This document shows, in pieces, positions 8,898 to 18,041 of a stretch of DNA of 64,000 bases (its first letter is position 1; each line of letters starts with the position of its first letter). The stretch comes from Acidipropionibacterium virtanenii (lineage in GTDB: Bacteria > Actinomycetota > Actinomycetes > Propionibacteriales > Propionibacteriaceae). A model generated the notes under the pieces. It had not been told where the DNA came from. It made no database searches and worked only from the letters and a program-made list of their open reading frames with translations. The stretch lies in assembly GCF_003325455.1 (NCBI RefSeq), contig NZ_CP025198.1:868001-932000 (forward strand), in the 5' to 3' direction. The position numbers and the translations under genes were made by a program.

Positions 8898-11242
8898 GGT
8901 CGCGGATCCTCGGTGGCCACGGCCTGCTCCTCCCCGGTGGGCGCGGCGGCGTCCCCGGTGGTTCCCGACACGGTGAACAGGCTCTCCACCGCCAGCTCGT
9001 CGACGATCCTGCCGTGGTTGCGGAAGCGCCACCCCTGGAAGGCCATCCAGAGGAAGGGCAGGACGCCGCCGACGATGAAGACGATGTCGCCCGGCATCCT
9101 CATCCATTCGAGAACGGAGTTGCGGTGGGAGGTGATGTAGTTGAGCGATCGGGCCTCGTAGTACCCGGCCCCCACGGCGTGGTAGAGCTGGAGCAGCCCG
9201 AGCGGCAGCAGGGTCACGAAGACCATCCAGATGAGGCCGATATTGGTCGACCAGAAGGAGATCTTCGCCAGCCCGTCGTTCCACCTCTCCTCGGGGATGA
9301 GGTACCGCAGCGCGAACATTCCCAGGGCCAGCGCAAGCATCCCGTAGACGCCCATCATGGCGCCGTGGGCATGGTTCGCGGTGAGCGCCGTGCCGATCTC
9401 GTAGTAGGAGACGATGGGCAGGTTGATGATGAATCCGAAGACCCCGGCGCCCACGAAGTTCCAGAAGCCGACCGCGACCAGGAACATCACGCACCAGCGG
9501 TGCGGGAAGGGGGTTCTCGACTGGGACTCCTGTCGGGCGCCCAGCTGCATGAATGCCCATGCCTCGACGGTGAGGAAGGTCAGTGGGATGACCTCCGCGG
9601 CCGAGAAGAAGGCGCCCACGGCCATGCTCGAGCTGGGTGTTCCCGAGAAGTACAGGTGGTGCATGGTGCCCAGTACGCCGCCGGCCGAGTAGAGGATGAC
9701 GTCCATGTAGATGATCCCCAGGGCGACCTTTTCCCGGACCACTCCGAGCATCACGAAGATGTAGGCCACCAGGACGGTGGTGAACAGCTCCAGGAAATCC
9801 TCCACCCACAGATGGACCACCCAGAACCGCCAGAACTCCGCCACCGACAGGTGGCTGCCCGAGGTGGCGAGCTGGCCGACAGCGTAGAACATCGGAATCG
9901 ACAGGGCGGAGAAGAAGAAGACCCAGGGCATGTTCCCGCGCGACTCGCTCTTCAGGCGACCGCGGATCGAGCGCCAGATGATGAACACCCACAGGAACAT
10001 TCCGACGGTCAACAGCGTCTGATACAACCGTGGCAGATCGAGATACTCCCACTGCTGGCCGAACAGCGGACCGTGGGCCCAGGACACTCCGTAGATCGAC
10101 AGCATCTCGGCGCCCAGGGATCCGAACACGACGATCGCCACCGCGGCGAGCAGGACGCCGGTCCATCGACCCTGGTTCTTCGGTTCACGACCGGAGATGA
10201 AGGGGGCCAGGAAGATCCCGCCGGCCAGGAAGGCCGCGGCCGTCCAGAACAGGGACAGCTGGACGTGCCAGGTCCGGGCCAGGTTGTAGGGGAACCAGCT
10301 CGCCAGGTCGAAGCCGAAGAAGCTGGTGAGATCCGACCGGTAGTGCTCGGCGGCCGCCCCGACGATCGTCTGGACCAGGAAGAGCGCGGCGATCACCAGG
10401 AAGAACCACGAGCACATCCGTTGGGATCTGGTGAGACCCACCTCCCTGGGCCGGATGAAGGACAGGGACGGCACCTCGGAGGCGTGCCAGCCGATGGTGC
10501 GGCTCCATCGGCCGTAGACCGCGAACATGATGCCGGTGCCCCCGATAAGGACGATGAGGGACAGCGCCGACCACAGCACCATGTCGGCCGTCGGAGTGTT
10601 GCCGACACGCGATTCGGAGGGCCAGTTGTTGGTGTAGGAGTAATTCTTGCCGGGACGTTCGGCCGCCGAGGCCCAGGCCGTCCAGGCGAAGAAGCTGGTG
10701 AGCTGCTTGATCTGGACGGGATCCTTGATGTTGTCGGCGAGCAGCCCCAGGTTGTGGGAGTTCTTGCCGAAGTAGTCGGCGTAGTAGCCGACCAGATACT
10801 GGTAGGCGGAGGCCTGCTCGGCGGAGAGCACCAGGACTCCGGTCTTCTCGTCGTACCGGTTGGTGCGCCAGTCGGTCTTGTTGGCCTCAGTCGGATCGTG
10901 GGCCCCGGCCTCGCGGCGCTGCTGCAGCGTGTGATCGGTGGCCCGCCGCAGGTAGTCGGCGGTGAAATCGGGCCCGAGGTAGCCGCCGTGTCCGACGATC
11001 GCGCCGTACTCCATCAGTCCGCGGTTCTGAAAGATGACCTGACCGGCAGTGATGTCGGACTTGGTGAACAACTGCTTGCCCTGGGTCGTGGTGACCTTCT
11101 GGGGAAGCGGCATCGAGTCGGTGTAGGTGGCCCAGGTGACGGCACCCATGATCGTGAAGCCGAGCAGCATCACCAGGACCACGCCCTGGACCCAGCCCTT
11201 GCCCACGACCATCGGCCGTCGTTGCGGTCGCGTCTTCGTCAT
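8894..11242 (-). CDS. norZ: Quinol-dependent nitric oxide reductase (qNOR)
   Basis: Single-subunit heme-copper-family reductase that reduces NO to N2O using quinol, in the cytoplasmic membrane; used for NO detoxification or denitrification. 782 residues: an N-terminal extension with one helix and a cytochrome-c-like periplasmic region lacking a CXXCH motif (as in qNOR), then about twelve helices with heme and Fe-B histidine regions (TWHVQLSLFW, HLWVEDFLELF, GTMHHLYFSGTPSS, NHAHGAMMGVYGMLALALG). ATG 11242 (MTKTRPQRR) is chosen over the in-frame ATG at 11275 because a TAGAGT hexamer lies 7 nt upstream and there is no Shine-Dalgarno at either. First gene of a three-gene operon. Confidence 0.92.
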   Translation of the reverse strand: MTKTRPQRRPMVVGKGWVQGVVLVMLLGFTIMGAVTWATYTDSMPLPQKVTTTQGKQLFTKSDITAGQVIFQNRGLMEYGAIVGHGGYLGPDFTADYLRRATDHTLQQRREAGAHDPTEANKTDWRTNRYDEKTGVLVLSAEQASAYQYLVGYYADYFGKNSHNLGLLADNIKDPVQIKQLTSFFAWTAWASAAERPGKNYSYTNNWPSESRVGNTPTADMVLWSALSLIVLIGGTGIMFAVYGRWSRTIGWHASEVPSLSFIRPREVGLTRSQRMCSWFFLVIAALFLVQTIVGAAAEHYRSDLTSFFGFDLASWFPYNLARTWHVQLSLFWTAAAFLAGGIFLAPFISGREPKNQGRWTGVLLAAVAIVVFGSLGAEMLSIYGVSWAHGPLFGQQWEYLDLPRLYQTLLTVGMFLWVFIIWRSIRGRLKSESRGNMPWVFFFSALSIPMFYAVGQLATSGSHLSVAEFWRFWVVHLWVEDFLELFTTVLVAYIFVMLGVVREKVALGIIYMDVILYSAGGVLGTMHHLYFSGTPSSSMAVGAFFSAAEVIPLTFLTVEAWAFMQLGARQESQSRTPFPHRWCVMFLVAVGFWNFVGAGVFGFIINLPIVSYYEIGTALTANHAHGAMMGVYGMLALALGMFALRYLIPEERWNDGLAKISFWSTNIGLIWMVFVTLLPLGLLQLYHAVGAGYYEARSLNYITSHRNSVLEWMRMPGDIVFIVGGVLPFLWMAFQGWRFRNHGRIVDELAVESLFTVSGTTGDAAAPTGEEQAVATEDPRP

Positions 11243-11249
11243 GGGCAGC

Positions 11250-11255
11250 ACTCTA
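11250..11255 (-). promoter_or_regulatory. Probable -10 of the qNOR operon
   Basis: On the minus strand TAGAGT ends 7 nt before the ATG at 11242, suggesting a leaderless or near-leaderless transcript. I saw no clear FNR- or NsrR-type site in the rest of the 11,243-11,579 interval, which otherwise holds palindromic element copy 2. Confidence 0.4.
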
Positions 11256-11388
11256 GTTATTGCGGATACGCTCATGTAAAAAAGTCGAATACTGAATCAC
11301 CATTGACGGGTCGACCCTGCCGTGCCGCCAGGAACCCGGGCATCGTGGACCGTGGAGCCCGAGGACCCTGTCCCGATGTCCGTCGCAT

Positions 11389-11460
11389 GACGGGAATCCC
11401 GCTCAGCGGGGGTTCGGGGCGCTGGGGAGGCGAACATCCCCGTTGAGCGGGATTCTCGTC
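11389..11460. repeat. 72-bp palindromic element, copy 2
   Basis: Same length and arms as copy 1 with a few substitutions (GACGGGAATCCCGCTCAGCG at the left end, GAGCGGGATTCTCGTC at the right). It lies between the divergent qNOR and 11580 genes, so here it cannot be an ordinary terminator. The centre (GGGGCGCTGGGGAGGCGAAC) is shared with copy 3. Confidence 0.88.
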
Positions 11461-11579
11461 TCTCCAACTCGTACTCCCAGGATTTTCCACAGGGCGATCG
11501 CCTCAGGCCATCCCGAGGAAGTTGTCCACAGATTCTCGGCCGACCGACACTTCGGGGATCCGGCCGCGATAACTGGGAT

Positions 11580-12527
11580 GTGGAACTGCTTTCGATACTT
11601 CACACCCAGGGAGTGACCTCCGTGCCGAGCGCCGGGTCGCTCGCACGCCAGGCCCGCAGTGCCGTCGCGGGCGGGTTCGCCGTCCGTCCGCTACCGGGAG
11701 TCCTCATGGACGCGACTCTCACGGACAATCCGGACGCGTGGATCCGTGCTGTCAGGTGCTGGCGTCCTGATGCCGTTCTCACCGGGCGGGCCGCCCTCCG
11801 GGCTCAGTGCCTTCCCCGGATCCCGATGGACTCCATCGACCTTCTCCTTCCCCACAGGTTGTCCGGTCGTCGGCGGGTGCGGATCCATCGGGGGACTCTG
11901 CCCGGCGAGCTCCTCAGCGTCGCCCGTGGTGGGCCGACGGCCAGCGTTGCGGCCGCCTGCCTGTTCCTGGGGGCGCGCGGCGACTGGGAGGCCGTATGCC
12001 TGGCACTGCGAAAACGCAAGGTGTCACCCCAGGAGATCCGGGCCGCCCTGGACCTCCTGCCCCACCGCCGTGATGCCGAGGCGTTGAGGAGGACGGTCCG
12101 GTTCACCCGGGACGCGCCGTGGTCGGTCGCGGAACTGGAGATGCACGAGTTGCTGAGGCTCACGCATGTCACCGGGTGGACCGGCAACAGAGAGGTGATC
12201 CTCCGCCGGGAGGACGATCGCCACAGGATCTCCGCGCAGAGGTACTTCCTTGATGGCGCTTTCGCGGCCGAGATGCTCGATGTGGAGATGAACGGGCGCG
12301 AGTTCCACGACACCGACGAGTCCTTCGAATCGGATGCGGAGAAGATCAGAGCCCTCACGGCAGCAGGGTGGACCGTCATGCCGGTCACCCCGACGCAGAT
12401 GCGGCATGATCCGAAGGGGTTCCTCGAGGACCTGGTCGCCCGGCTCCACCGTAGACATCGACCCGATTCCTTGCCCGGAGCTATCACGTACCGGCCGTCC
12501 GACCAGGGGTTCTGGACGTTCGGGTGA
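11580..12527 (+). CDS. AbiEi/DUF559-like protein with nuclease-type C-terminal domain
   Basis: 315 residues, of a type common in actinobacteria: an N-terminal winged-helix-like segment (LHTQGVTSVPSAGSLARQ), a middle region resembling AbiEi antitoxins (PDAVLTGRAALRAQ), and a C-terminal Vsr/DUF559-like fold (YFLDGAFAAEMLDVEMNGRE, then FHDTDESFESDAEKIRALTA and AGWTVMPVTPTQM). The acidic EM-NGREFH cluster is where PD-(D/E)XK-like residues sit in this family. GTG 11580 has no Shine-Dalgarno and follows a TAACTG hexamer closely, so it may be leaderless. The stop codon overlaps the first bases of palindromic element copy 3. Function unknown; monocistronic. Confidence 0.68.
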   Translation: MELLSILHTQGVTSVPSAGSLARQARSAVAGGFAVRPLPGVLMDATLTDNPDAWIRAVRCWRPDAVLTGRAALRAQCLPRIPMDSIDLLLPHRLSGRRRVRIHRGTLPGELLSVARGGPTASVAAACLFLGARGDWEAVCLALRKRKVSPQEIRAALDLLPHRRDAEALRRTVRFTRDAPWSVAELEMHELLRLTHVTGWTGNREVILRREDDRHRISAQRYFLDGAFAAEMLDVEMNGREFHDTDESFESDAEKIRALTAAGWTVMPVTPTQMRHDPKGFLEDLVARLHRRHRPDSLPGAITYRPSDQGFWTFG

Positions 12528-12597
12528 CGGGAATCCCGCTCAACGGGGGTTCGGGGCGCTGGGGAGGCGAACACCCCCGTTGAGCGGAAGATTCGTC
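12526..12597. repeat. 72-bp palindromic element, copy 3
   Basis: Left arm GACGGGAATCCCGCTCAACG; right arm carries a small lesion (GAGCGGAAGATTCGTC). It overlaps the stop codon of the upstream gene by 2 bases. The centre is identical to copy 2, so copies 2 and 3 are closer to each other than to copy 1. Confidence 0.85.
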
Positions 12598-12635
12598 TCG
12601 CCAGGGGCGCGGTGGCCGCTGTCCGCCGGGACTCA

Positions 12636-12647
12636 TAGGCTGTGGGC
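12636..12647 (+). promoter_or_regulatory. -10 element for leaderless dipeptidase gene
   Basis: TAGGCT at 12636-12641 ends 6 nt before ATG 12648, and no Shine-Dalgarno is present. Confidence 0.45.
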
Positions 12648-13991
12648 ATGAGTCTCGCCGAGCGAAGAAGTGAACTGGAAGTCAAGGTGGACGGCCTGCT
12701 GGAGCCCACCATCGAGGAGCTGACCACGATGGTCGCCATCCGCTCGGTGAGCTCCCAGGAACCCGACGGGGTGGTCGCCAACGCAGCGCACATCGCCGAC
12801 CTGGCCCGCCGGGCCGGGGCCGCCGACGCCACCGTGGTCACCGAGGGAGACGGGCTTCCGGCCGTCATCGCGCACTGGCCGGCCCCCGAGGGCAGGCCCA
12901 CCGTGCTGCTGTACTCCCACGGCGACGTGCAGCCCACCGGAGACCTGTCCGAGTGGCACACCGAACCCTTCGTCGCCACCCGCAAGGGGGACCGCCTCTA
13001 CGGCCGCGGCACCGCCGACGACAAGGGCGGGGTCGCAGCCCACCTGGCCGCCATCCGCGCCTTCGACGGGAAGCCTCCGGTCGGGGTCACCCTGTTCATC
13101 GAGGGCGAGGAGGAGATCGGCTCCCCGTCGATGGCCTCCATCATCGAGAAGCACGCCGACGAGCTGGCCGCCGACGTCATCGTCATCGCGGACTCGGTGA
13201 ACTGGGACCAGGGTGAGCCCTCCCTGACCACCACGCTGCGCGGGGTGGCCGACTGCACCGTCGAGGTGCGCACCCTGGACCATCCGCTGCACTCGGGTCA
13301 GTTCGGCGGCATCGTCCCCGACGCCCTGACCACCCTGTGCCGGCTGCTGGCCACCCTCCACGACGAGGACGGGGAGGTCGCGGTCGAGGGGCTCAAGGCC
13401 TTCCCCGGCCCCGATCTGGAATACCCGGAGGACCGGCTGCGCACCGAGACCGCCCTCCTGGACGGTGTGGAATGGGTCGGCAAGGGCTCCTTCGTGGAGC
13501 GGATGTGGACCAAGCCGTCGGTCTCCGTGCTGGCCATCGACGCCACTCCGGTGGCCCGGGCCATCAACATCCTGCCCGCGGCGGCCCGCGCCAAGGTGGG
13601 CCTGCGGGTGGCACCCGGCGACGACGCCGCGCAGGCACTCTCCGCCCTGGTGCACCACCTGAAGACCCACGCCGATTTCGGCGCCCACGTCACCGTCACC
13701 CCCGGGGAGACCGGTGCTCCCGGCATCGTGAAAGCCGGGCGGCACACCGGAGAGGTGGTCGACGAGGCCTTCAGACTGGCCTGGGGCCACAAGCCGGTGG
13801 AGATGGGCACCGGCGGTGCGATCCCGCTGGTCACCGACCTGCAGAACGCCTTCCCTGACGCCACGGTTCTGGTCACCGCAGTCACCGACCCCGACTCGCG
13901 GATGCACGGCATCGACGAGTCCCTGCACCTGGGGGACTTCCGCAGGGCCATCCTCACCGAGGCCCTGCTGCTGGCCGGCCTGGCCGAGTAA
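12648..13991 (+). CDS. M20-family dipeptidase
   Basis: Zinc-dependent cytosolic dipeptidase of the ArgE/DapE/CPG2 (M20) group. 447 residues. Metal and catalytic residues are in place: His91 and Asp93 in YSHGDVQP, bridging Asp124 in GRGTADDKGG, and the Glu pair near 154-156 in FIEGEEEIGSPS; a lid domain follows (DHPLHSGQFGG) and a late metal ligand region near the C-terminus (GMGT-like EMGTGGAIPL, DSRMHGIDE). The in-frame GTG at 12642 lies inside the promoter-proximal region, so ATG 12648 is preferred. A strong hairpin follows the gene. Substrate not determined from sequence. Confidence 0.88.
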   Translation: MSLAERRSELEVKVDGLLEPTIEELTTMVAIRSVSSQEPDGVVANAAHIADLARRAGAADATVVTEGDGLPAVIAHWPAPEGRPTVLLYSHGDVQPTGDLSEWHTEPFVATRKGDRLYGRGTADDKGGVAAHLAAIRAFDGKPPVGVTLFIEGEEEIGSPSMASIIEKHADELAADVIVIADSVNWDQGEPSLTTTLRGVADCTVEVRTLDHPLHSGQFGGIVPDALTTLCRLLATLHDEDGEVAVEGLKAFPGPDLEYPEDRLRTETALLDGVEWVGKGSFVERMWTKPSVSVLAIDATPVARAINILPAAARAKVGLRVAPGDDAAQALSALVHHLKTHADFGAHVTVTPGETGAPGIVKAGRHTGEVVDEAFRLAWGHKPVEMGTGGAIPLVTDLQNAFPDATVLVTAVTDPDSRMHGIDESLHLGDFRRAILTEALLLAGLAE

Positions 13992-14005
13992 CGACCGACG
14001 CAGCC

Positions 14006-14051
14006 GCCCTGTCTGACGGCGTAGGATCTCCACCACGCCGTCAGGCAGGGC
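14006..14051 (+). terminator. Hairpin terminator after the dipeptidase gene
   Basis: 16-nt arms 14006-14021 and 14036-14051 (GCCCTGTCTGACGGCG against its complement with one G-U mismatch), followed by CTTTCC. The loop contains TAGGAT, which could be a -10 for the next gene. Confidence 0.6.
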
Positions 14052-14108
14052 TTTCCGCGTCTCAGAAGGGTGGGGTGACGCGGGCTGTGTCGTCCCGTGA
14101 GGAGCCCC

Positions 14109-15398
14109 GTGCCAGCGATCCGTTACTCCCGTCTGTTCTCCTATTCCGGGCCCGCCTTCGTCGCGGTCGGGTTCGGCGCCCGCCTGCCCCTGGCGATGAG
14201 CCAGCTCGGCACCATGCTGCTGGTCTCCAGCCCGATGGTGGCCGGCTGGATGGGCCCCGGCGGGGTGGCCGCCGGAGCGGTGGCCCTGGCCAACGCGGTC
14301 GGCTCCCCGATCTTCGGTTCGCTGACCGACCGCCGCGGGCAGCGGGGCATCCTGCTGCTCCAGTCTCTGATCGGTGGCGCCGCCCTGATCGTCGAGGCGG
14401 CGGTCGCGGTCGTCGGTGCCCCGTGGGCCCTGGTGGCCCTCATCGGTGCGGTCGCCGGGTTCTTCACGCCCCAGGTCGGCACCATGGCCAGGGTCCGCTG
14501 GCGGGCCGTGGCGGCCGCGCATCCGGACCGGAAGGCCGGGATCCTGGAGACCTCCTTCGCCTGGGAGGGATCGGCCGACGAGGCCTCCTTCGCGCTGGGC
14601 CCGGCACTGACCGGCGTCCTCGCGGTGCTGATGGGCCCGGTGCCGGCGATCATCGCCGCCGGCGTCATGCTCATCGTCCTGGGATGCTGGTTCGCCGTCG
14701 ACCCGACGGTGCGCCTGGTCGCCGCGATGCCCGCGGCTCCCGGCGTCGCGGCCGCTCGTGCCGGAACCTCTCGTCGCGGCCGTCGCGAGCCGGTACTGAC
14801 CCCCGGTGTGCTGGCGGCCCTGGTCGGCCTGCTCATGATCGGGACGATCTTCGGTTCGGTGCAGACCGGCACCACCACCCTGGCGACCGCCGAAGGACGC
14901 CCGGGCCTGGCCGGCCTGCTGCACGCCCTGCTGTCGGTGGGAAGCGCGACCGCCGGTCTGCTGCTTCCCCGGCTGGCCAGGCGGATCGGCCTGGTGCGGC
15001 GCTGGCACATCTTCGCCACGGCCCTGGCGATCCTGGCGCTGCCTCTGCTGGCCGTCGGATCGCTGGGGACTCTGGTGCCCGAGCTGCTGGTCCTGGGCCT
15101 GGCTGTTGCCCCCTACCTCATCACCCTGTACTCGGTGGCCGAGCGCGCCGCCAGGCCGTCCCGGATCGGTATGGTGATGACCATGCTGGCGGCCACCACG
15201 AGCCTCGGCTACTCCGTGGGCACCTCGATCGCCGGGCGGTTGGCGGACTGGGGAGGCCACACCCCGGCCTACGCGGTCACCGTGGCCGCGGCTCTGGTGG
15301 CCTGTCTGCTCGGCTGGCTGCTGGCCGCCCGGGTGACGCCGCAGGAGCATGCAGTGGCCGCCGACGGGCCAGGGGCGGGGGAGCCCGCGGTGAACTGA
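14109..15398 (+). CDS. MFS transporter
   Basis: 429-residue major facilitator-type membrane protein with about twelve helices; loop motif GSPIFGSLTDRRGQRGILLL between TM2 and TM3 is the best family signature. The GTG at 14109 has AGGAG 4 nt upstream; the in-frame GTG at 14097 lacks one. No substrate indication. It sits between the dipeptidase and purF with its own upstream terminator and no overlap, so it is probably monocistronic. Confidence 0.8.
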   Translation: MPAIRYSRLFSYSGPAFVAVGFGARLPLAMSQLGTMLLVSSPMVAGWMGPGGVAAGAVALANAVGSPIFGSLTDRRGQRGILLLQSLIGGAALIVEAAVAVVGAPWALVALIGAVAGFFTPQVGTMARVRWRAVAAAHPDRKAGILETSFAWEGSADEASFALGPALTGVLAVLMGPVPAIIAAGVMLIVLGCWFAVDPTVRLVAAMPAAPGVAAARAGTSRRGRREPVLTPGVLAALVGLLMIGTIFGSVQTGTTTLATAEGRPGLAGLLHALLSVGSATAGLLLPRLARRIGLVRRWHIFATALAILALPLLAVGSLGTLVPELLVLGLAVAPYLITLYSVAERAARPSRIGMVMTMLAATTSLGYSVGTSIAGRLADWGGHTPAYAVTVAAALVACLLGWLLAARVTPQEHAVAADGPGAGEPAVN

Positions 15399-15423
15399 GG
15401 ACGCCGTGACGGCGAAGCTGCGA

Positions 15424-15435
15424 TAGCTTGGGTGC
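15424..15435 (+). promoter_or_regulatory. -10 element for leaderless purF
   Basis: TAGCTT at 15424-15429 ends 6 nt before GTG 15436, without a Shine-Dalgarno; the same geometry as purL. Confidence 0.5.
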
Positions 15436-16953
15436 GTGACCCGCGCTGACGGACTTCTCACCGCAGACCTCGATCCCCAGGATCATGGCCCCCAGGACGC
15501 CTGTGGCGTCATCGGGATCTATGCTCCCGGCGAAGAGGTCGCCAAGCTCACCTACTTCGGCATGTACGCCCTCCAGCACCGCGGCCAGGAGTCGGCCGGG
15601 ATGGCGGTCTCGGACGGGGCGCGCACGATGGTCTTCAAGGACATGGGCCTGGTCTCCCAGGTCTTCGACGAGGCCACCCTGAACTCGCTGAGGGGCGGCC
15701 TGGCGATCGGCCACACCCGGTACTCGACGACCGGCTCCAGCGTCTGGGACAACGCCCAGCCGACCTTCCGGTCGCGTCCCGGCGGGGGAGGCCTGGCCCT
15801 GGCCCACAACGGGAACCTCACCAACTCCGAGGAGCTGGAGGAAGTCATCGCCCAGCGCGACCCGCACGCCGTGGTTCCGCACAAGGACCGGATGGACTCC
15901 ACCTCCGACACGACGCTGATGACCGCCCTGATGGCCACCTACGAGGGTGCCCTCGACGAGATCGCGCTCCAGGTGCTGCCCAGCCTCAAGGGGGCCTTCA
16001 GCCTGGTCTTCATGGACGACACCACGCTGTGTGCCGCGCGCGATCCCCAGGGCATCAGGCCGCTGGTCCTCGGGCGTCTCCAGGGCGGCTGGGTGGTGGC
16101 CTCCGAGACCGCCGCCATCGACATCGTCGGGGCCACCTTCGTCCGTGAGATCGAGCCCGGCGAGATGGTCACCATCAGCGCCGCCGGGCTGCGCAGCGCC
16201 CGTTTCGCCCAGGCCCGTCCCAAGGGCTGCATCTTCGAGTACGTCTATCTGGCCAGGCCCGACACTCTCATCGCGGGGCGGCGGATCCACAATGTGCGGG
16301 TCAAGATCGGCAAGATCCTGGCGGCCGAGGCCCCGGTCGACGCCGACCTGGTGATCCCGGTTCCCGAGTCCGGCACGCCGGCCGCGATCGGTTACGCCGA
16401 CGAGTCCGGCATCAAGTACGGGATGGGCCTGGTGAAGAACTCCTACGTCGGGCGCACCTTCATCCAGCCCTCCCAGACCCTGCGCAACCTCGGCATCCGG
16501 CTCAAGCTCAACCCGCTGCGCGACGTCATCGAGGGCAAGCGCCTGGTGGTGGTCGACGACTCGATCGTGCGCGGCAACACCCAGCGCCAGCTCGTGAGGA
16601 TGCTGCGGGAGGCGGGCGCCAAGGAGGTCCATGTGAGGATCTCCTCCCCGCCGGTGAAGTGGCCCTGCTTCTACGGCATCGATTTCGCCACCCGGGCCCA
16701 GCTCATCGCCGCGGGCCTGTCCACCGACGAGATCTGCCGGTCCATCGGCGCCGACTCGCTGGCCTACGTCAGCCTCGACGGCCTCATCACCGCCACCCAT
16801 GTCCCGGCCGAGGACCTGTGCCGGGCCTGCTTCGACGGCGTCTATCCGGTGCAGGTGCCGCGTGGCGTCGAGCCGATGCTGGCCGACTCCCTGTCGACCG
16901 CCCGCCCGGACCAGCCCCAACTGCCCGAAGAACCCGAGGGAGACCAGTCATGA
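15436..16953 (+). CDS. purF: Amidophosphoribosyltransferase
   Basis: First committed step of purine synthesis: PRPP plus glutamine to phosphoribosylamine. 505 residues. A 22-residue propeptide precedes Cys23 (DACGVIGIY), the N-terminal nucleophile exposed on processing. The glutaminase domain shows ALQHRGQESAGMAV, GHTRYSTTG and LAHNGNLTN; the phosphoribosyltransferase PRPP loop VVVDDSIVRGNT lies at about 371-382. Cysteines such as those in KWPCFYGIDF and AEDLCRACFDGVYP suggest the Fe-S-type enzyme of the Bacillus class. The stop overlaps the purM start by 4 nt (ATGA), so purF-purM is a coupled operon. Confidence 0.95.
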   Translation: MTRADGLLTADLDPQDHGPQDACGVIGIYAPGEEVAKLTYFGMYALQHRGQESAGMAVSDGARTMVFKDMGLVSQVFDEATLNSLRGGLAIGHTRYSTTGSSVWDNAQPTFRSRPGGGGLALAHNGNLTNSEELEEVIAQRDPHAVVPHKDRMDSTSDTTLMTALMATYEGALDEIALQVLPSLKGAFSLVFMDDTTLCAARDPQGIRPLVLGRLQGGWVVASETAAIDIVGATFVREIEPGEMVTISAAGLRSARFAQARPKGCIFEYVYLARPDTLIAGRRIHNVRVKIGKILAAEAPVDADLVIPVPESGTPAAIGYADESGIKYGMGLVKNSYVGRTFIQPSQTLRNLGIRLKLNPLRDVIEGKRLVVVDDSIVRGNTQRQLVRMLREAGAKEVHVRISSPPVKWPCFYGIDFATRAQLIAAGLSTDEICRSIGADSLAYVSLDGLITATHVPAEDLCRACFDGVYPVQVPRGVEPMLADSLSTARPDQPQLPEEPEGDQS

Positions 16954-18041
16954 CCCCTGAGCCCAGCACCGCCGACGCCGTCCCCTCCGCGTACTCGCTG
17001 GCGGGGGTCGACATCGAGGCGGGGGAGCGCGCCGTCACCCTCATGAAGGAGCACGTCGCCAAGACCCACAGGCCCGAGGTGCTGGGCGGGTTGGGCGGAT
17101 TCGCCGGCTTCTTCGATGCCTCCGCGCTCACCGGCTACCGGCATCCGGTGCTGGCCACCTCCACCGACGGGGTGGGTACCAAGGTGGCGATCGCCCAGGC
17201 CATGGACATCCACGACACCATCGGCTTCGATCTTATCGGGATGCTCGTCGACGACCTGGTGGTGGTGGGCGCCGAGCCCTGGTTCGTCACCGACTACATC
17301 GCCTGCGGACACGTCCGCCCCGAACGCATCGCCGACGTCGTGAAGGGCATTGCGGCCGCCTGCCGGAAGGCCGGGTGCGCACTGCTGGGAGGGGAGACCG
17401 CAGAGCATCCCGGTTTGCTGGCCCCCGACGAGTACGACGTCGCCGGGGCCACCACGGGAGCCGTCGAGAAGGAGGACATCCTCGGGCCCGAGCGGGTCCA
17501 GGAGGGCGATGCCCTGGTCGCGGTGGCCTCCTCCGGCCTGCACTCCAACGGCTACTCGCTGGTGCGCAATGTGCTGCTGGCCCAGGCCGGCTGGAAGCTC
17601 GAGCGGACCGTACCCGAGCTGGGTCGGACCCTCGGCGAGGAACTGCTGACCCCCACCACCGTCTACGCGGCCGACCTGCTGGCCCTCATCAAGGAGGTGC
17701 CGGTGCATGCCATGAGCCATGTCACCGGCGGCGGGCTGGCCAACAATCTGGCCCGGGTGCTCCCCGCCGGCCTGGGCGCCGTCGTGGAGCGCGACACATG
17801 GGCCCCCGCCCCGATCTTCGGGCTGGTCCAGGAGGTCGGGCGGGTCAGCCGACCGGATCTGGAGGCGACCCTCAATATGGGGATCGGGATGGTGCTGGTG
17901 CTTCCCGTCGACCGGGCCGAGGAGGCCGTCAGCCGGATGGCCGGCCGGGGACTGCGGAGCTGGCGGTGCGGCACGGTGACCGCTCTCACTGGGGACGCCG
18001 CCCCTGCGGTTCAGCTTGTGGGGAACTACTTGGCGGGCTGA
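16950..18041 (+). CDS. purM: Phosphoribosylformylglycinamidine cyclo-ligase
   Basis: ATP-dependent ring closure of FGAM to AIR, step 5 of purine synthesis. 363 residues with the AIR-synthase features STDGVGTKVAIA, DLVVVGAEPWFVTDYIACG, LLGGETAEHPG and SGLHSNGYSLVR, then the C-terminal HVTGGGLANNLARVLP. ATG 16950 overlaps the purF stop by 4 nt, which fixes the start. Purine genes are thus split between this pair and purL about 9 kb upstream. Confidence 0.95.
   Translation: MTPEPSTADAVPSAYSLAGVDIEAGERAVTLMKEHVAKTHRPEVLGGLGGFAGFFDASALTGYRHPVLATSTDGVGTKVAIAQAMDIHDTIGFDLIGMLVDDLVVVGAEPWFVTDYIACGHVRPERIADVVKGIAAACRKAGCALLGGETAEHPGLLAPDEYDVAGATTGAVEKEDILGPERVQEGDALVAVASSGLHSNGYSLVRNVLLAQAGWKLERTVPELGRTLGEELLTPTTVYAADLLALIKEVPVHAMSHVTGGGLANNLARVLPAGLGAVVERDTWAPAPIFGLVQEVGRVSRPDLEATLNMGIGMVLVLPVDRAEEAVSRMAGRGLRSWRCGTVTALTGDAAPAVQLVGNYLAG

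Noticed and set aside
8792-11446. 884-residue plus-strand open frame antisense to qNOR
   Set aside because: Composition is Gly/Asp/Glu/Gln-rich shadow sequence of a well-supported membrane protein on the other strand; high GC keeps opposite frames open.
12633-15461. 942-residue minus-strand open frame across the dipeptidase, terminator and MFS genes
   Set aside because: It spans two real genes and a hairpin terminator and has no protein-like domains.
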